Source: CAZSCF01 sp964605365
GTDB lineage: Bacteria; Patescibacteriota; Minisyncoccia; Moranbacterales; UBA2206
Assembly: GCA_964605365.1 (NCBI GenBank)
Contig: CAZSCF010000005.1
Coordinates: forward strand, 1 to 41,546
Direction: 5' to 3'
DNA length: 41,546 nt
Made by a program: the position numbers and the translations under genes. The notes under the pieces are model-generated. The model did not search any database. It worked only from the letters and a program-made list of their open reading frames with translations, and had not been told where the DNA came from. Shown in pieces: positions 1-8,634 of the stretch; the stretch's first letter is position 1; the number at the start of each line of letters is the position of its first letter.

Positions 1-56
1 CCCCAACCATCAAGGATGACCAGCAGTGTTGGTACTTTTTTGTTTTTTGTTCGCAT
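1..56 (-). CDS. gpmI: 2,3-bisphosphoglycerate-independent phosphoglycerate mutase, N-terminal fragment
   Basis: Only the first 18 codons are present before the window edge. They read MRTKNKKVPTLLVILDGWG (last Gly codon incomplete). The hydrophobic strand followed by Asp-Gly-Trp-Gly is the conserved N-terminus of alkaline-phosphatase-superfamily cofactor-independent phosphoglycerate mutase, whose Asp binds Mn2+. The enzyme interconverts 3- and 2-phosphoglycerate, the step between PGK and enolase, and both of those genes lie just upstream on the same strand. The ATG is preceded by TAAGGATTC, one of the better Shine-Dalgarno matches in the window. It is probably in one transcript with the DUF2339 gene, which ends 25 bases before it. 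The identification rests on a short peptide plus context. Confidence 0.75.
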   Translation of the reverse strand, partial: MRTKNKKVPTLLVILDGW

Positions 57-81
57 TGAATCCTTAAAATTATTGAAATTA

Positions 82-1974
82 CTAAAATATTTCCCTTATT
101 TTGTACTTATATTTTTGATAGGCAAATGAGATGACCAACAAAACAATACCCAGACTAATTGATGATATTATGCGATAGAAAGTTCCAAGATTCCACAAGT
201 CATTAAAAAATAATTTAAGAATTGCTAGAGCAAACAAGACTATTCCACCAACTCTTGTGCCTTTATATCTTCCCACTATGCCGACAATCATAAGAATTAT
301 GCCATAAAATAACCAGAATAGAGAGAGATAGACGCTGCTTTTGTTTTCTATTTTTTCTATTTTAGCTCGAATATTTTTATTGGTACTATAATTATCAAAA
401 ACTTTATTTTGATAATTGTCTTTTTCACTTGCAATACTTCTTTCTATAACTATTTTTTCACTTTTAAAATAAAATACTATTTCACGACTTATTGCGAAAA
501 TAGTTAAAAAATTTGCAGCAATAATAAACATGACCATTAATTGTCTAGCATCAGCAAACGCACTTTTTTCATTTTCTGAGACAACTTTTTTAAATAAATA
601 TCCCGCTAAATAAGAAACGGCTATGGCCAAAAAGAAAGTAAAGAATATTTTATTAAAAATAACTAAATCATTTTCCTTAAACCCAGAATCAAGAACAGTA
701 AGTAGAAGTTTCATAATAGCAAAAAGGAAAACGGCTACTCCAAAAGACTTCAGACTATCTTTTTTGACTTTTATCCCAACAAGAATTAATAAAATTGCCT
801 CCAGTATCCATCCAATAGTAATCGTATTTCCGTCAAATTGAATCGGAATAAATAATGTAATAAAGCTTGCAGCCAAAAAAGTTAAGAAATTATATAGATC
901 CTTATCTTCATTAACTACATTTCTAATTAAATAAGCCCAGGAAAAATAGTAAACGGCCAAAATTATTGAGAAAAATCCCATAAAAAAATGGTAATCCGCA
1001 TCCATAATTGCATAACTAGCCGAGAAATAAGCTATTGCTGAAAAAAGTGTTAAAATCTGTTCTACGCCAGAAGATTTTTCTTTTTTTAATAAGTTAAAAA
1101 CTAATGAAGAAAAGGAAAAAGTCAGAAAAAATAAAGAAAGAAAAACCATTGTAATTATTAGTTCTTCCTTAACATAAAACCGATCAGCCCAACCAGCAAA
1201 AATAAAAACTGTTCCCAGGAAACCCACGACATTTACTTGTTTCCAATTACGAAAGGCTGAAATTACTAGAATGGCAATATCCAAAAGCAAAATATAGGAA
1301 AATAAAGCTATTTCATTATTTTCTCCGGTTGAAATAAGAAATGGAGTCGAAAATCCACCCAAAATAGAAACTAGAAATAAAGAAATCGCATTGTAGCGCA
1401 AGCTCAAAAAAATTCCAACAGCTGTAATCATAATCATCAATAAAAACGCTGGCATTTGACTTATAATCCCGTAGAAATCAAAGGCGGCAAAAATTGAAAG
1501 ATATAAAACGGCAATTCCACCCCCGCTAATGACTTGTCCGTAAACAAAATATTTTCGAACAAGCGCCCCTCCCAAACCAAGCAAAATTGTTCCGATTAAG
1601 ATACCAATCAAAACTCTTCCCGTGGGGCTAACCCAATTATTGTCAAAGGCATATTTTAGAAAAAAGGAAATTCCCAAAATTAAAGCAGAAATTCCTATTC
1701 TTGCAAACCATTTTCCGCCAATATTTTCCTCCAGACTTGTTCCCCTTTTTTCTTGTTTGGGAATATATTCTGAAGCTGGTGGCTGTGAAATAGGAATATT
1801 TTCTTGTTTAGTCTCAAAATACAAAGCATCTTCTTTTTGGATTGATAAACTACTTTCTAGTTTTTTTAGCCTTTCCTCCTGTTTCTCAATTTTTTCATTT
1901 AAAGTGTCTAGCGCTCTCATTATGTCATCAAATCCTACATCCATTCCCTTTGAATTATTTTTTTCTTCTTGCAT
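82..1974 (-). CDS. DUF2339 polytopic membrane protein
   Basis: A 630-aa protein of unknown function. Residues about 15-50 form a charged, heptad-like coiled coil, followed by a Pro-rich linker. The family signature then begins near residue 85 (ENIGGKWFARIGISALILG, then FLKYAFDNNW). The rest is almost continuous hydrophobic segments, probably more than 15 transmembrane helices, interrupted around residues 525-560 by a charged extracytoplasmic or cytoplasmic loop. It ends with a short basic tail. The ATG lies 9 bases after the enolase stop with no clear Shine-Dalgarno, which suggests co-transcription with eno. DUF2339 proteins are widespread in bacteria and have no established biochemical role. 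Its place between two glycolysis genes need not imply a metabolic function. The family call is firm; the function is unknown. Confidence 0.85.
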   Translation of the reverse strand: MQEEKNNSKGMDVGFDDIMRALDTLNEKIEKQEERLKKLESSLSIQKEDALYFETKQENIPISQPPASEYIPKQEKRGTSLEENIGGKWFARIGISALILGISFFLKYAFDNNWVSPTGRVLIGILIGTILLGLGGALVRKYFVYGQVISGGGIAVLYLSIFAAFDFYGIISQMPAFLLMIMITAVGIFLSLRYNAISLFLVSILGGFSTPFLISTGENNEIALFSYILLLDIAILVISAFRNWKQVNVVGFLGTVFIFAGWADRFYVKEELIITMVFLSLFFLTFSFSSLVFNLLKKEKSSGVEQILTLFSAIAYFSASYAIMDADYHFFMGFFSIILAVYYFSWAYLIRNVVNEDKDLYNFLTFLAASFITLFIPIQFDGNTITIGWILEAILLILVGIKVKKDSLKSFGVAVFLFAIMKLLLTVLDSGFKENDLVIFNKIFFTFFLAIAVSYLAGYLFKKVVSENEKSAFADARQLMVMFIIAANFLTIFAISREIVFYFKSEKIVIERSIASEKDNYQNKVFDNYSTNKNIRAKIEKIENKSSVYLSLFWLFYGIILMIVGIVGRYKGTRVGGIVLFALAILKLFFNDLWNLGTFYRIISSISLGIVLLVISFAYQKYKYKIREIF

Positions 1975-1983
1975 TTTATTTTT

Positions 1984-3249
1984 TTAAATATTTTTTAAAT
2001 TTTCCTCGATTCTGAGCAAGCGATTATATTTACAAATCCTTTCTCCGCGAGAAAGTGAGCCGGATTTGATATATTCAGCGCCGGCGCCAACTGCCAAATC
2101 GGCAATAAAATCATCCGCCGTTTCTCCGCTTCTATGTGAAACTATGATTTTCATCTTGTTTTTCTTTGCCAATTTGATGCATTCAATCGTTTCGCTAAGC
2201 GTTCCGATTTGATTAAGCTTGATCAATATTGAATTGCACGCTTTTTCTGAAATAGCTTTCTTAAGCCTTTTAACGTTTGTCACCAAAAGGTCATCCCCGA
2301 TCGTCAAAGAATTTTCCCCGATTTTTTCATTCATTGCTCTCCATCCCTCCCAGTCATTTTCATCCAAGCCATCTTCAATTGAAATTACATTATACTTTTG
2401 TATCCATTCGCTATAAATATTTATCAAAGTTTCGCGATTTAACGTCGCATTTTCCGGTTTAAAAATGTATTTTCCTTCTTTCTCGTCAAAAAACGAACTG
2501 GCTGCCGCATCAATTCCAATATTAATTTCTCCACCTCTTTTGTATTCGGCCCCTTGAATCGCCAAATTAATAAGTTCCAACGGTTCGGAATTGCTTTCCA
2601 GGCGCGGCGCAAAACCTCCTTCATCCCCCACTGAAACATTATGACCATGAGAAGCTAAAATTGATTTTAATTTATGAAAAATCTCGCTACCTGCTCTCAA
2701 TTGCTCCTTGAAAGTTTTTATTCCATTGGGAATGACTTTGTATTCTTGAATGCTAAGACCGGAATCGCTATGCTGACCACCGTTGATTACGTTAAACATG
2801 GGTACGGGAAGTTTGTATTTTTTGGCAGGTAATTTAAAACTTTTGGCAATATATTGGTACAACGGAATATTTTTTTCCTTTGCGGCCACTCTAGCGCAAG
2901 CTAACGACGCCCCCAAAATAGCATTAGCCCCCAAATTGGATTTATTTTCCGTTCCATCACATTCAACCATTCTCGCATCAATTTCTTGTTGCTTTTCGAC
3001 TTCCATACCGACCAAAATATCTTTTATTTTTTCATTTACATTTTGAACCGCATTTAAAACTCCCAGACCATTAAAACGATTGGGATCTTTATCTCGGAGT
3101 TCCAAAGCTTCGTATGTTCCGGTAGATGCACCGCTTGGAACAGCCGCCACAGCTTTTATTCCTGATTCTATTTCTACTTCTACTTCTACTGTCGGATTCC
3201 CCCTGGAATCCAAGATTTCCCTCGCAAATATTTTTTTAATTTTTGACAT
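1984..3249 (-). CDS. eno: Enolase (phosphopyruvate hydratase)
   Basis: Converts 2-phosphoglycerate to phosphoenolpyruvate in the cytoplasm. At 421 aa it is full length for bacteria. Visible landmarks are the N-terminal AREILDSRGNPTVEVEV, the catalytic loop VGDEGGFAP, metal ligands in SIEDGLDENDW and GDDLLVTN, the catalytic Lys region KLNQIGTLSE, and SHRSGETADDFIADLAVG at residues 371-388. The C-terminus carries the substrate-loop pattern IKSGSLSRGER. The ATG at 3249 gives the expected MSKIKKIFAREILDSRG start. No Shine-Dalgarno is visible in the AT-rich leader. The gene lies between pgk and DUF2339/gpmI, so the lower glycolytic steps are clustered. A perfect palindrome at 3280-3298 lies just upstream. 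Confidence 0.97.
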   Translation of the reverse strand: MSKIKKIFAREILDSRGNPTVEVEVEIESGIKAVAAVPSGASTGTYEALELRDKDPNRFNGLGVLNAVQNVNEKIKDILVGMEVEKQQEIDARMVECDGTENKSNLGANAILGASLACARVAAKEKNIPLYQYIAKSFKLPAKKYKLPVPMFNVINGGQHSDSGLSIQEYKVIPNGIKTFKEQLRAGSEIFHKLKSILASHGHNVSVGDEGGFAPRLESNSEPLELINLAIQGAEYKRGGEINIGIDAAASSFFDEKEGKYIFKPENATLNRETLINIYSEWIQKYNVISIEDGLDENDWEGWRAMNEKIGENSLTIGDDLLVTNVKRLKKAISEKACNSILIKLNQIGTLSETIECIKLAKKNKMKIIVSHRSGETADDFIADLAVGAGAEYIKSGSLSRGERICKYNRLLRIEENLKNI

Positions 3250-3279
3250 AAAACAAACATGATAATATATTTATTATTT

Positions 3280-3298
3280 GTAGTGGTCGGACCACTAC
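3280..3298. repeat. REP-like perfect palindrome upstream of eno
   Basis: Two 9-base arms, GTAGTGGTC and GACCACTAC, are separated by a single G. No U-tract follows on either strand, so it is a poor terminator. The arm-single base-arm layout matches the palindrome at 16085-16105. Such GC-rich intergenic hairpins resemble REP elements moved by IS200-like TnpA proteins, but no transposase gene is in the window. An operator role for eno is an alternative. Confidence 0.5.
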
Positions 3299-3317
3299 GA
3301 TACTATGATATACACAA

Positions 3318-3479
3318 TTATACATCCAAAAGATAACTTTTCATATTTTCTATAATACCTTGAACCTCATTCGCCATTTTCTTAGTATATTTCACAAATT
3401 CATCAACTGATCTCAAAAATCTTGCATAATCGCATTTATCCAGAAAAACATTGTTTGTCTGTACCACAATTGAATACAT
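3318..3479 (-). CDS. Possible small protein (53 aa) between pgk and eno
   Basis: An ATG-initiated frame encodes 53 residues beginning MYSIVVQTNNVF and ending with an amphipathic helix-like stretch (FVKYTKKMANEVQGIIENMK). A GTG four codons upstream could also start it. The composition looks protein-like rather than random, with alternating charged and hydrophobic residues. It starts 34 bases after the pgk stop, in the same frame as pgk, with only the UGA stop between them. I recognise no family. It could be a real small gene, the C-terminal remnant of a lost helical-bundle protein, or chance. There is no convincing ribosome binding site. Confidence 0.3.
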   Translation of the reverse strand: MYSIVVQTNNVFLDKCDYARFLRSVDEFVKYTKKMANEVQGIIENMKSYLLDV

Positions 3480-3512
3480 GATAATACTCACTTTTTCTAA
3501 ATTCAGCTTTCC

Positions 3513-4592
3513 TCATTTTTTGTTTTTTAACGTCTGTAACGGTTGGGCTACTGCAGATGTTAGAATTTCAATGCCCGGCATTGAATTACCACCCAAATAT
3601 TCCAGCATGGCTCCGCCACCCGTGGAAACAAAATCAATTTTTTTCATAGCCTTATTTTTTTCCAAAACTTCCAACGTTTCTCCTCCTCCAATAACCTTAT
3701 AAGCATCACTATTCAAAACTGTTTTTAAAATTTCATTAGTACTCACCGCATACTTTTCATCTTCAAACTTCCCGGTTGGTCCGTTCCAAACAATTGTTTT
3801 GGCCGTTTTTATTGCTTTTTTGAATTTTTCCAGGGTTTCCGAACCGATATCAAAACGATCATCAACAAAATCAAACGGCAGAATTACCTTTTCGCCAAAT
3901 TGTATTTTCTGATCCAAAGCCTCATTGGCAATTTTTCCTCCCACTAAAATACTGTCATACTTTTCTTCAAAAAAATTGATAACCGGAAGCTTTGTTTCAA
4001 TTTTTGCCCCGCCAATAATTGCTACAGCCGGATGCATAAAATTGTTCTTTATTTTTTCCATTTCTTCTACTTCTCTTTGCAACCTGAACCCGGCGCAACC
4101 CGGTAAAAATCCGGCTATTCCCGTAACCGAAGCTTGATCGCGATGACTCACACTAAAAGCGTCATTTACAAAAATTTCAAAATTTTCCGATAATTTTTTC
4201 GCAAATTCCATATCGTTTTTTTCTTCTCCGGGATAAAAACGCACGTTTTCCAATAGCAAAACTTCTTTTTCTTTTAAATTATTCAGAGCCGATCCGATTT
4301 TCGCCGAAATACAGTCATTGACAAAAATTATTTTTATACCCAAAACATTTTCTACGTCTTCTTTGATTTGTTCCAAGGAAAATTTATGATTCACTTTGCC
4401 ATCCGGTCTGCCCAAGTGAGAAATTAAAGCTACTTTGCACTTTTTTTCCAGAAGATAATCCAATGTTTCTTGGATAGATTTTATCTTAAATGTTTCCTTG
4501 ACTTTTCCATTTTCAATTGCCACATTAAAGTCTGCCCTAAGAAATATCTTTTTATTTTCCAAATCCATATCCTGTATTTTTTTGATTTCCAT
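3513..4592 (-). CDS. pgk: Phosphoglycerate kinase
   Basis: Transfers phosphate from 1,3-bisphosphoglycerate to ADP, an ATP-yielding glycolytic step. At about 359 aa it is shorter than typical bacterial PGK (about 390-400). The core motifs are intact: FLRADFNV and SHLGRPDGK at the N-terminus, NDAFSVSHRDQASVTG, the hinge region IIGGAKIETKLPV, and the C-terminal nucleotide-binding IVWNGPTGKFE, VIGGGETLE and STGGGAMLEYLGG. It carries a slightly extended tail after PGIEILTSA. I chose the ATG at 4592 (MEIKKIQDMDLENKK); an in-frame TTG lies 12 bases upstream. It starts 18 bases after the mraY stop and has no clear Shine-Dalgarno. It is grouped with eno and gpmI downstream. Confidence 0.96.
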   Translation of the reverse strand: MEIKKIQDMDLENKKIFLRADFNVAIENGKVKETFKIKSIQETLDYLLEKKCKVALISHLGRPDGKVNHKFSLEQIKEDVENVLGIKIIFVNDCISAKIGSALNNLKEKEVLLLENVRFYPGEEKNDMEFAKKLSENFEIFVNDAFSVSHRDQASVTGIAGFLPGCAGFRLQREVEEMEKIKNNFMHPAVAIIGGAKIETKLPVINFFEEKYDSILVGGKIANEALDQKIQFGEKVILPFDFVDDRFDIGSETLEKFKKAIKTAKTIVWNGPTGKFEDEKYAVSTNEILKTVLNSDAYKVIGGGETLEVLEKNKAMKKIDFVSTGGGAMLEYLGGNSMPGIEILTSAVAQPLQTLKNKK

Positions 4593-4610
4593 ACAAATTA
4601 TCAAAAATTG

Positions 4611-5732
4611 TTATTGATGAAATTTTCCCATTCCCAATATGCCTACAATCAATCCGAATGTAGCCATCACAAGGGTGAACAGCCAAGCGCGCATGGTGAC
4701 TTTCGTTTCCGGCCAGCCCTTAGCTTCAAAATGATGATGGATTGGCGCTGCCAAAAAAACTTTCTTATGAAAAAATCTTTTGCTTGTCAACTGAATAACC
4801 ACACTGCCCGATTCCAAAACATACACAAAAACAATCAAAAATAAGACTAGGGCTGAATTGGTTAGCATAGCAACTACCCCAAGTGTTGCTCCAAGGGAAA
4901 CTGCACCCGTATCACCCATAAAAAATCGCGCCGGATAAATATTGAACCACAAAAAGGCTATGAGAGATCCGGCCAACGCAACACAAAAAGCGGCTAAATT
5001 TATCTTATTCTGAACAAAAGAAATCAGCCCAAAAGAAGAAAAGGCAATCAATAAAATTCCACCGTTAAGACCGTCCAGACCGTCCGTCTCATTAGATGAA
5101 ATGGCCGAAAAAAGAATGACAAAAACAAAAAGAGGAATGTACCAAAAACCAATACTGAAATCTCCCATGGCCGGGATATGAACCGAATCCCATCCGAGTT
5201 TATAAAAAAACCAAAAAGCTCCCGCTACAGAGATCACTATCAGCCACCAGAAACGCATGGCAAATCTCATACCGCCGCCTTTGTTGTCCCCAATACCCCT
5301 GACACTCATCCAATCATCCAGCAATCCTAAAAGTCCAGCTGAAACCAAGGCAAAAAGAGGCAGCCAAGTTTGCGATCTGCTCAAAAAATCCAGACGAGCA
5401 ATACAATTCATATTAAATATTTTAGCCAGATAAGGAAATAAAAAATGCGAAGAGAATATCAAAATTAAAACCGCAAACCAGATAATAAATCCTCCCATAG
5501 TCGGAGTTCCGCTTTTGTTTTTATGAAGATTGTTTACAAAAGTAAGATTCTCGCCGCTTATCGATTTCTCTTTTATTTTTATGCCTATTTTATTTTTATA
5601 AAGAAAATTGGTAAATACGGGAACAATAAAAAAAGTTATTATAAATGCCAAAAATCCTGTAAATAAAACTTTTAACACATTCATTACTTCGGGAATATTT
5701 TGTATTTGAGAAAATTCCATATTATTGATCAT
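4611..5732 (-). CDS. mraY: Phospho-N-acetylmuramoyl-pentapeptide-transferase
   Basis: Integral membrane enzyme that transfers phospho-MurNAc-pentapeptide from UDP to undecaprenyl phosphate, forming lipid I. About 373 aa with roughly ten predicted membrane helices. Diagnostic motifs are GTPTMGGFIIW, LLGLLDDW (catalytic Asp pair), NETDGLDGLNGG, FMGDTGAVSLG, and the cytoplasmic HHHFEAKGWPETKVTMR. The ATG at 5732 overlaps the dacA stop in a classical ATGA arrangement, which argues for translational coupling; an upstream TTG and a downstream ATG at 5720 are alternatives. Pairing with a D,D-carboxypeptidase gene is unusual compared with the common mur-fts cluster, though wall-gene clusters are often dispersed in reduced genomes. 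Confidence 0.97.
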   Translation of the reverse strand: MINNMEFSQIQNIPEVMNVLKVLFTGFLAFIITFFIVPVFTNFLYKNKIGIKIKEKSISGENLTFVNNLHKNKSGTPTMGGFIIWFAVLILIFSSHFLFPYLAKIFNMNCIARLDFLSRSQTWLPLFALVSAGLLGLLDDWMSVRGIGDNKGGGMRFAMRFWWLIVISVAGAFWFFYKLGWDSVHIPAMGDFSIGFWYIPLFVFVILFSAISSNETDGLDGLNGGILLIAFSSFGLISFVQNKINLAAFCVALAGSLIAFLWFNIYPARFFMGDTGAVSLGATLGVVAMLTNSALVLFLIVFVYVLESGSVVIQLTSKRFFHKKVFLAAPIHHHFEAKGWPETKVTMRAWLFTLVMATFGLIVGILGMGKFHQ

Positions 5733-6748
5733 CTCCAAGTATAATTATTAAAGGCCCACCCTATTAAAGTTTTCATATCTTGCCAACGAGTCTCATCATT
5801 CAAAATAACCGCAATTATTTCATTCTTTCCGTCAGGACTTATTGCTCCGGTCATCAATGATTTTCCGGCCAACGGAGTAAAACCCGTCTTTCCTCCGATA
5901 CATCCTGGAAGTTCAGTCAAAAGCAAATCGGTATTTTTAAGTTCGTGCATATATTTTCCGTCGGCAGAAAAAAACCTATCTTCAGGTATTCTCATAATTT
6001 CCCAAATTTTTTCATATTTTAAAGAATAGGCTGCAATTCTGGCAACATCATAAGCTGACGAATAACATTCACTTTCTTTTCCATCAATCTCCAGCCCGGA
6101 AGGAGTGCAAAAATTAGTATCCTTAAGCCCCATTTCCTTGGCTTTATTATTCATCATTTCTACAAACTTTTCCGGAGTCCCGGCTATTTTGATTCCAAGT
6201 GATGTAGCTGCATCATTAGCGCTATTCATAAGCGCAGCCTTCAATAAATCAATAACTCGCACTCTTTCTCCGACATAAAGTCGATTACTGAGACAATAAC
6301 CACTTCTTGGACATCCGACAACCGTCCCTGGAAGATTAATGCCTTCTTTTGTGATTATAACTTCTTCGTTCAAATTATTCAGATGTTCCATCGTCAAAAT
6401 GGCGGTCATTATTTTCGTAAGAGACGCGATTTGCGTCTGTTTTCTTCCGTTGTCATAATGTAGAACTGTTCCGCTTTTTGCATCGATCGCAACCGAAGAT
6501 CCAGCCCAGATTTTTAAATCCACGGCGGTTTCATTCCGTCTCGGAACCAAAACGGAGGCATCGCTGTTTTTTATGGGAAAAGTATTTCGTTTTTCAAAAC
6601 TTTCCGCTTTTACTTCTTTTTCCCCCATGACCATTCCGATATTTTTTTGTGAAGACTCGACCAAAAAATTATCAGGATGAACAAAGCTTCCATAAAAAAA
6701 TATGGGGAGAAAAGGAGCTATTAAAATCGTCAATATGACATCGAACAT
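5729..6748 (-). CDS. dacA: D-alanyl-D-alanine carboxypeptidase (peptidase S11)
   Basis: Penicillin-binding protein of low molecular mass that trims the terminal D-Ala from peptidoglycan stem peptides. 339 aa. Residues 1-22 form a hydrophobic signal or anchor segment, so it acts outside the membrane. All three active-site motifs are visible: S-L-T-K at residues 109-112, S-A-N at 176-178 and K-T-G at 287-289. The protein ends shortly after the catalytic domain, so the C-terminal beta domain and amphipathic anchor of E. coli PBP5 are missing; membrane attachment, if any, must come from the N-terminus. It begins 9 bases after scpB and overlaps mraY by 4 bases. The symbol is by family; dacB/dacF-type names would be equally defensible. 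Confidence 0.92.
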   Translation of the reverse strand: MFDVILTILIAPFLPIFFYGSFVHPDNFLVESSQKNIGMVMGEKEVKAESFEKRNTFPIKNSDASVLVPRRNETAVDLKIWAGSSVAIDAKSGTVLHYDNGRKQTQIASLTKIMTAILTMEHLNNLNEEVIITKEGINLPGTVVGCPRSGYCLSNRLYVGERVRVIDLLKAALMNSANDAATSLGIKIAGTPEKFVEMMNNKAKEMGLKDTNFCTPSGLEIDGKESECYSSAYDVARIAAYSLKYEKIWEIMRIPEDRFFSADGKYMHELKNTDLLLTELPGCIGGKTGFTPLAGKSLMTGAISPDGKNEIIAVILNDETRWQDMKTLIGWAFNNYTWR

Positions 6749-6757
6749 AAAAAAGAC

Positions 6758-7303
6758 CTATGAGTTAATGATACTGTCTATTCTTTCATCTTTCGAAAGG
6801 GTTTCAAAATCCGGCAATTTTTCAACATTGTCTATCCCCATTTTTTTCAAAAAATCAAATGATATTTTGTATAAGTACCCGCGACCATCGCTTGGGTTTT
6901 CAATTCTTTCCATTAGCCCTCTGAGCATCAATAATCTTATAGTATAACTAGAATTGACACCCCTAATGGCCTCTATTTCCGAACGCATAATGGGTCCACG
7001 ATAAGCAACGATCGAAAGAACTTCCAGAGCCGCCCGACTTAGTGATTCTTGCATTTCATTCTTTATTAGCTGCTCCATAAAAGAAGCGTTCTCCGGATTA
7101 GTCGCCATTTGAAACTCATCTTCTTTCTTAAGAATAATCAATCCTCGCTTTCCCAAAGCATAATCATTTTGTAAAGCCAAAACGGCATTTTCAATTTCCG
7201 ATTTATTTACACCAACTATCTTGGATATTTTTGAAAGTTTAAGCGGCTCGCTACTTAAAAAAAGCAGACTCTCGATGATTGATTTTAAATTATCCAATTC
7301 CAT
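6758..7303 (-). CDS. scpB: Segregation and condensation protein B
   Basis: Kleisin-associated winged-helix subunit of the SMC-ScpAB condensin complex, which organises and helps segregate the chromosome. 181 aa. The N-terminal SIIESLLFLSSEPLKLSKIS and the central IVAYRGPIMRSEIEAIRGVNS followed by LLMLRGL are hallmarks of the family's two winged-helix domains. It starts 2 bases after the scpA stop, so the two are surely co-translated, and it is followed after 9 bases by dacA. Length is typical of the family. No smc gene is in the window. Confidence 0.95.
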   Translation of the reverse strand: MELDNLKSIIESLLFLSSEPLKLSKISKIVGVNKSEIENAVLALQNDYALGKRGLIILKKEDEFQMATNPENASFMEQLIKNEMQESLSRAALEVLSIVAYRGPIMRSEIEAIRGVNSSYTIRLLMLRGLMERIENPSDGRGYLYKISFDFLKKMGIDNVEKLPDFETLSKDERIDSIINS

Positions 7304-7305
7304 AG

Positions 7306-8010
7306 CTATATTTTGTGTTTTAATTTAATTTCTCTAAAAACTTCGTTCTGTTCCACATCTACTATTTTTTGTTTAACCATTTCCAAAACTGCCAAAAAGG
7401 AAACTATGATATCCACTTTTTCCTTGGCATCATTGGTCAAATCAGAAAAAGAAATTTCAACTTTTTCTCGAATAATGCACCTTAAATCATTTATTCTTTC
7501 CTCCAGCGTTATAATCTCTTTGACAAATTCTTCTTCCAATTTTTCAATAACGGGAATTTCTGCCAAAACAAGCTGAAAATATTTTTTCAAATCAAAAACA
7601 TTTATATTTTCCGGCGGGTAAAAAAGCGGACCGACACCCTCAAACGCTTCACGTGTAAAAGAAAATTTTTTTTCATTTGCCAATTCTGCAATTTTTAATG
7701 AAACATTTTTAAATTTTTTGTACCCTTCGAGCTGCTTGGATAAATCCCTTATTTCCCTCTCCTCTTCTTCGCTAAATTGCAAAAAAGGCAGAAGCGCCTT
7801 TGATTTCACAAGGATTAATTTAGAGGCCACCGACAAAAAATCCGCCAAATTTTCCAGTTTGATATTTTTATTGTTTTTAATATACTCCAAATATTGATCC
7901 GCTACTTCAGCCAAGCTTAGTTTTGTAATATCCAATTTTTCTTCTTCGATTAAACTCAAAAGCAAGTCTAGCGGACCTTCAAATTGTTCTAACTTTATCT
8001 GATAAATCAT
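7306..8010 (-). CDS. scpA: Segregation and condensation protein A
   Basis: Bacterial kleisin that bridges SMC heads and binds ScpB. 234 aa. The N-terminus (IKLEQFEGPLDLLLSLIEE, then LDITKLSLAEVADQYLEYI) is the diagnostic SMC-neck-binding domain. The middle is charged and helical, and the C-terminal winged-helix segment (VDIIVSFLAVLEMVKQKIV) is present. It heads the scpA-scpB-dacA-mraY gene run. No strong Shine-Dalgarno precedes the ATG. The upstream spacer holds an imperfect inverted repeat that separates it from the ybaK-like gene. Confidence 0.96.
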   Translation of the reverse strand: MIYQIKLEQFEGPLDLLLSLIEEEKLDITKLSLAEVADQYLEYIKNNKNIKLENLADFLSVASKLILVKSKALLPFLQFSEEEEREIRDLSKQLEGYKKFKNVSLKIAELANEKKFSFTREAFEGVGPLFYPPENINVFDLKKYFQLVLAEIPVIEKLEEEFVKEIITLEERINDLRCIIREKVEISFSDLTNDAKEKVDIIVSFLAVLEMVKQKIVDVEQNEVFREIKLKHKI

Positions 8011-8032
8011 GTCTTGTTTAATTTACAACAAT

Positions 8033-8079
8033 GATCTGCGACTCCCGGGCCTTCGCTCTGAATTATGAGACTGCAGATC
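8033..8079. repeat. Imperfect inverted repeat between ybaK-like gene and scpA
   Basis: Arms GATCTGCGACTC (8033-8044) and GAGACTGCAGATC (8067-8079) pair with one bulge around a 22-base GC-richer loop. No U-tract follows on the minus strand, so it is not a standard terminator. It is more GC-rich than its surroundings and could be a degenerate REP-like element or an mRNA-stabilising hairpin. Confidence 0.3.
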
Positions 8080-8085
8080 CTGGAT

Positions 8086-8583
8086 TTATTTTTTAACACT
8101 AAAACTTCCTTTGATCGGTTGTTCTGTTTTCAGGAATTGTTTTGTATTTACTCTTATTGAAAATGTATGCTCTCCAGAACCTAAATACAATTTTTTGTTT
8201 TTAAACAACAATCCGTCAATATAAAGTTTCAGGCCAAGAAGATTGCCAAAGGGAGCAACCGCACCAACTTTTCCGGAAATATTTTTTTTCATCCAAACCT
8301 CTTTGGCAAAATCAATTTTTTTGGAAATTTTTTCTCCTCGTTTTTTCCGATCTGCGTTTACAACTTTCAAAAATTTTTTCTTATCCAAATTTCTATTCGC
8401 AGAAAGAAGTCCTAATACATAATCCTTGTCCAATTTAATTACCAAAGCCTTAACCACTTCTTGCGGTTTTACTTTTTCAGTTTGAGAAACATCCCAAGCA
8501 GTGTAGGTCGTTTTATGCTTAATTATTTCGTATTTATAACCATTTTTCTCAAGATAATTAATAATTTTTTTTGAAATAGCCAT
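8086..8583 (-). CDS. YbaK/EbsC-family aminoacyl-tRNA deacylase
   Basis: 165 aa, a single YbaK-like domain with no synthetase attached. Family landmarks are TTYTAWDVSQT near residue 25, KALVIKLDKDYVLGLLSANRNLD with the conserved basic strand, and VGAVAPFGNLLGLKLYID, whose Gly-x-x-Pro-Phe-Gly loop lines the active site. Proteins of this family hydrolyse mischarged tRNA (Cys-tRNAPro for YbaK, Ala-tRNAPro for ProXp-ala); which substrate this one takes cannot be read here. It matters because the ProRS in this window (12960-14204) lacks most of the editing insertion. It stands alone between the MFS gene and scpA. The family call is firm; specificity is inferred. Confidence 0.85.
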   Translation of the reverse strand: MAISKKIINYLEKNGYKYEIIKHKTTYTAWDVSQTEKVKPQEVVKALVIKLDKDYVLGLLSANRNLDKKKFLKVVNADRKKRGEKISKKIDFAKEVWMKKNISGKVGAVAPFGNLLGLKLYIDGLLFKNKKLYLGSGEHTFSIRVNTKQFLKTEQPIKGSFSVKK

Positions 8584-8634
8584 ATAATTTATTTTAGTTG
8601 ATATCTACTCTATTCTAGCATTATTTTTTTAATT

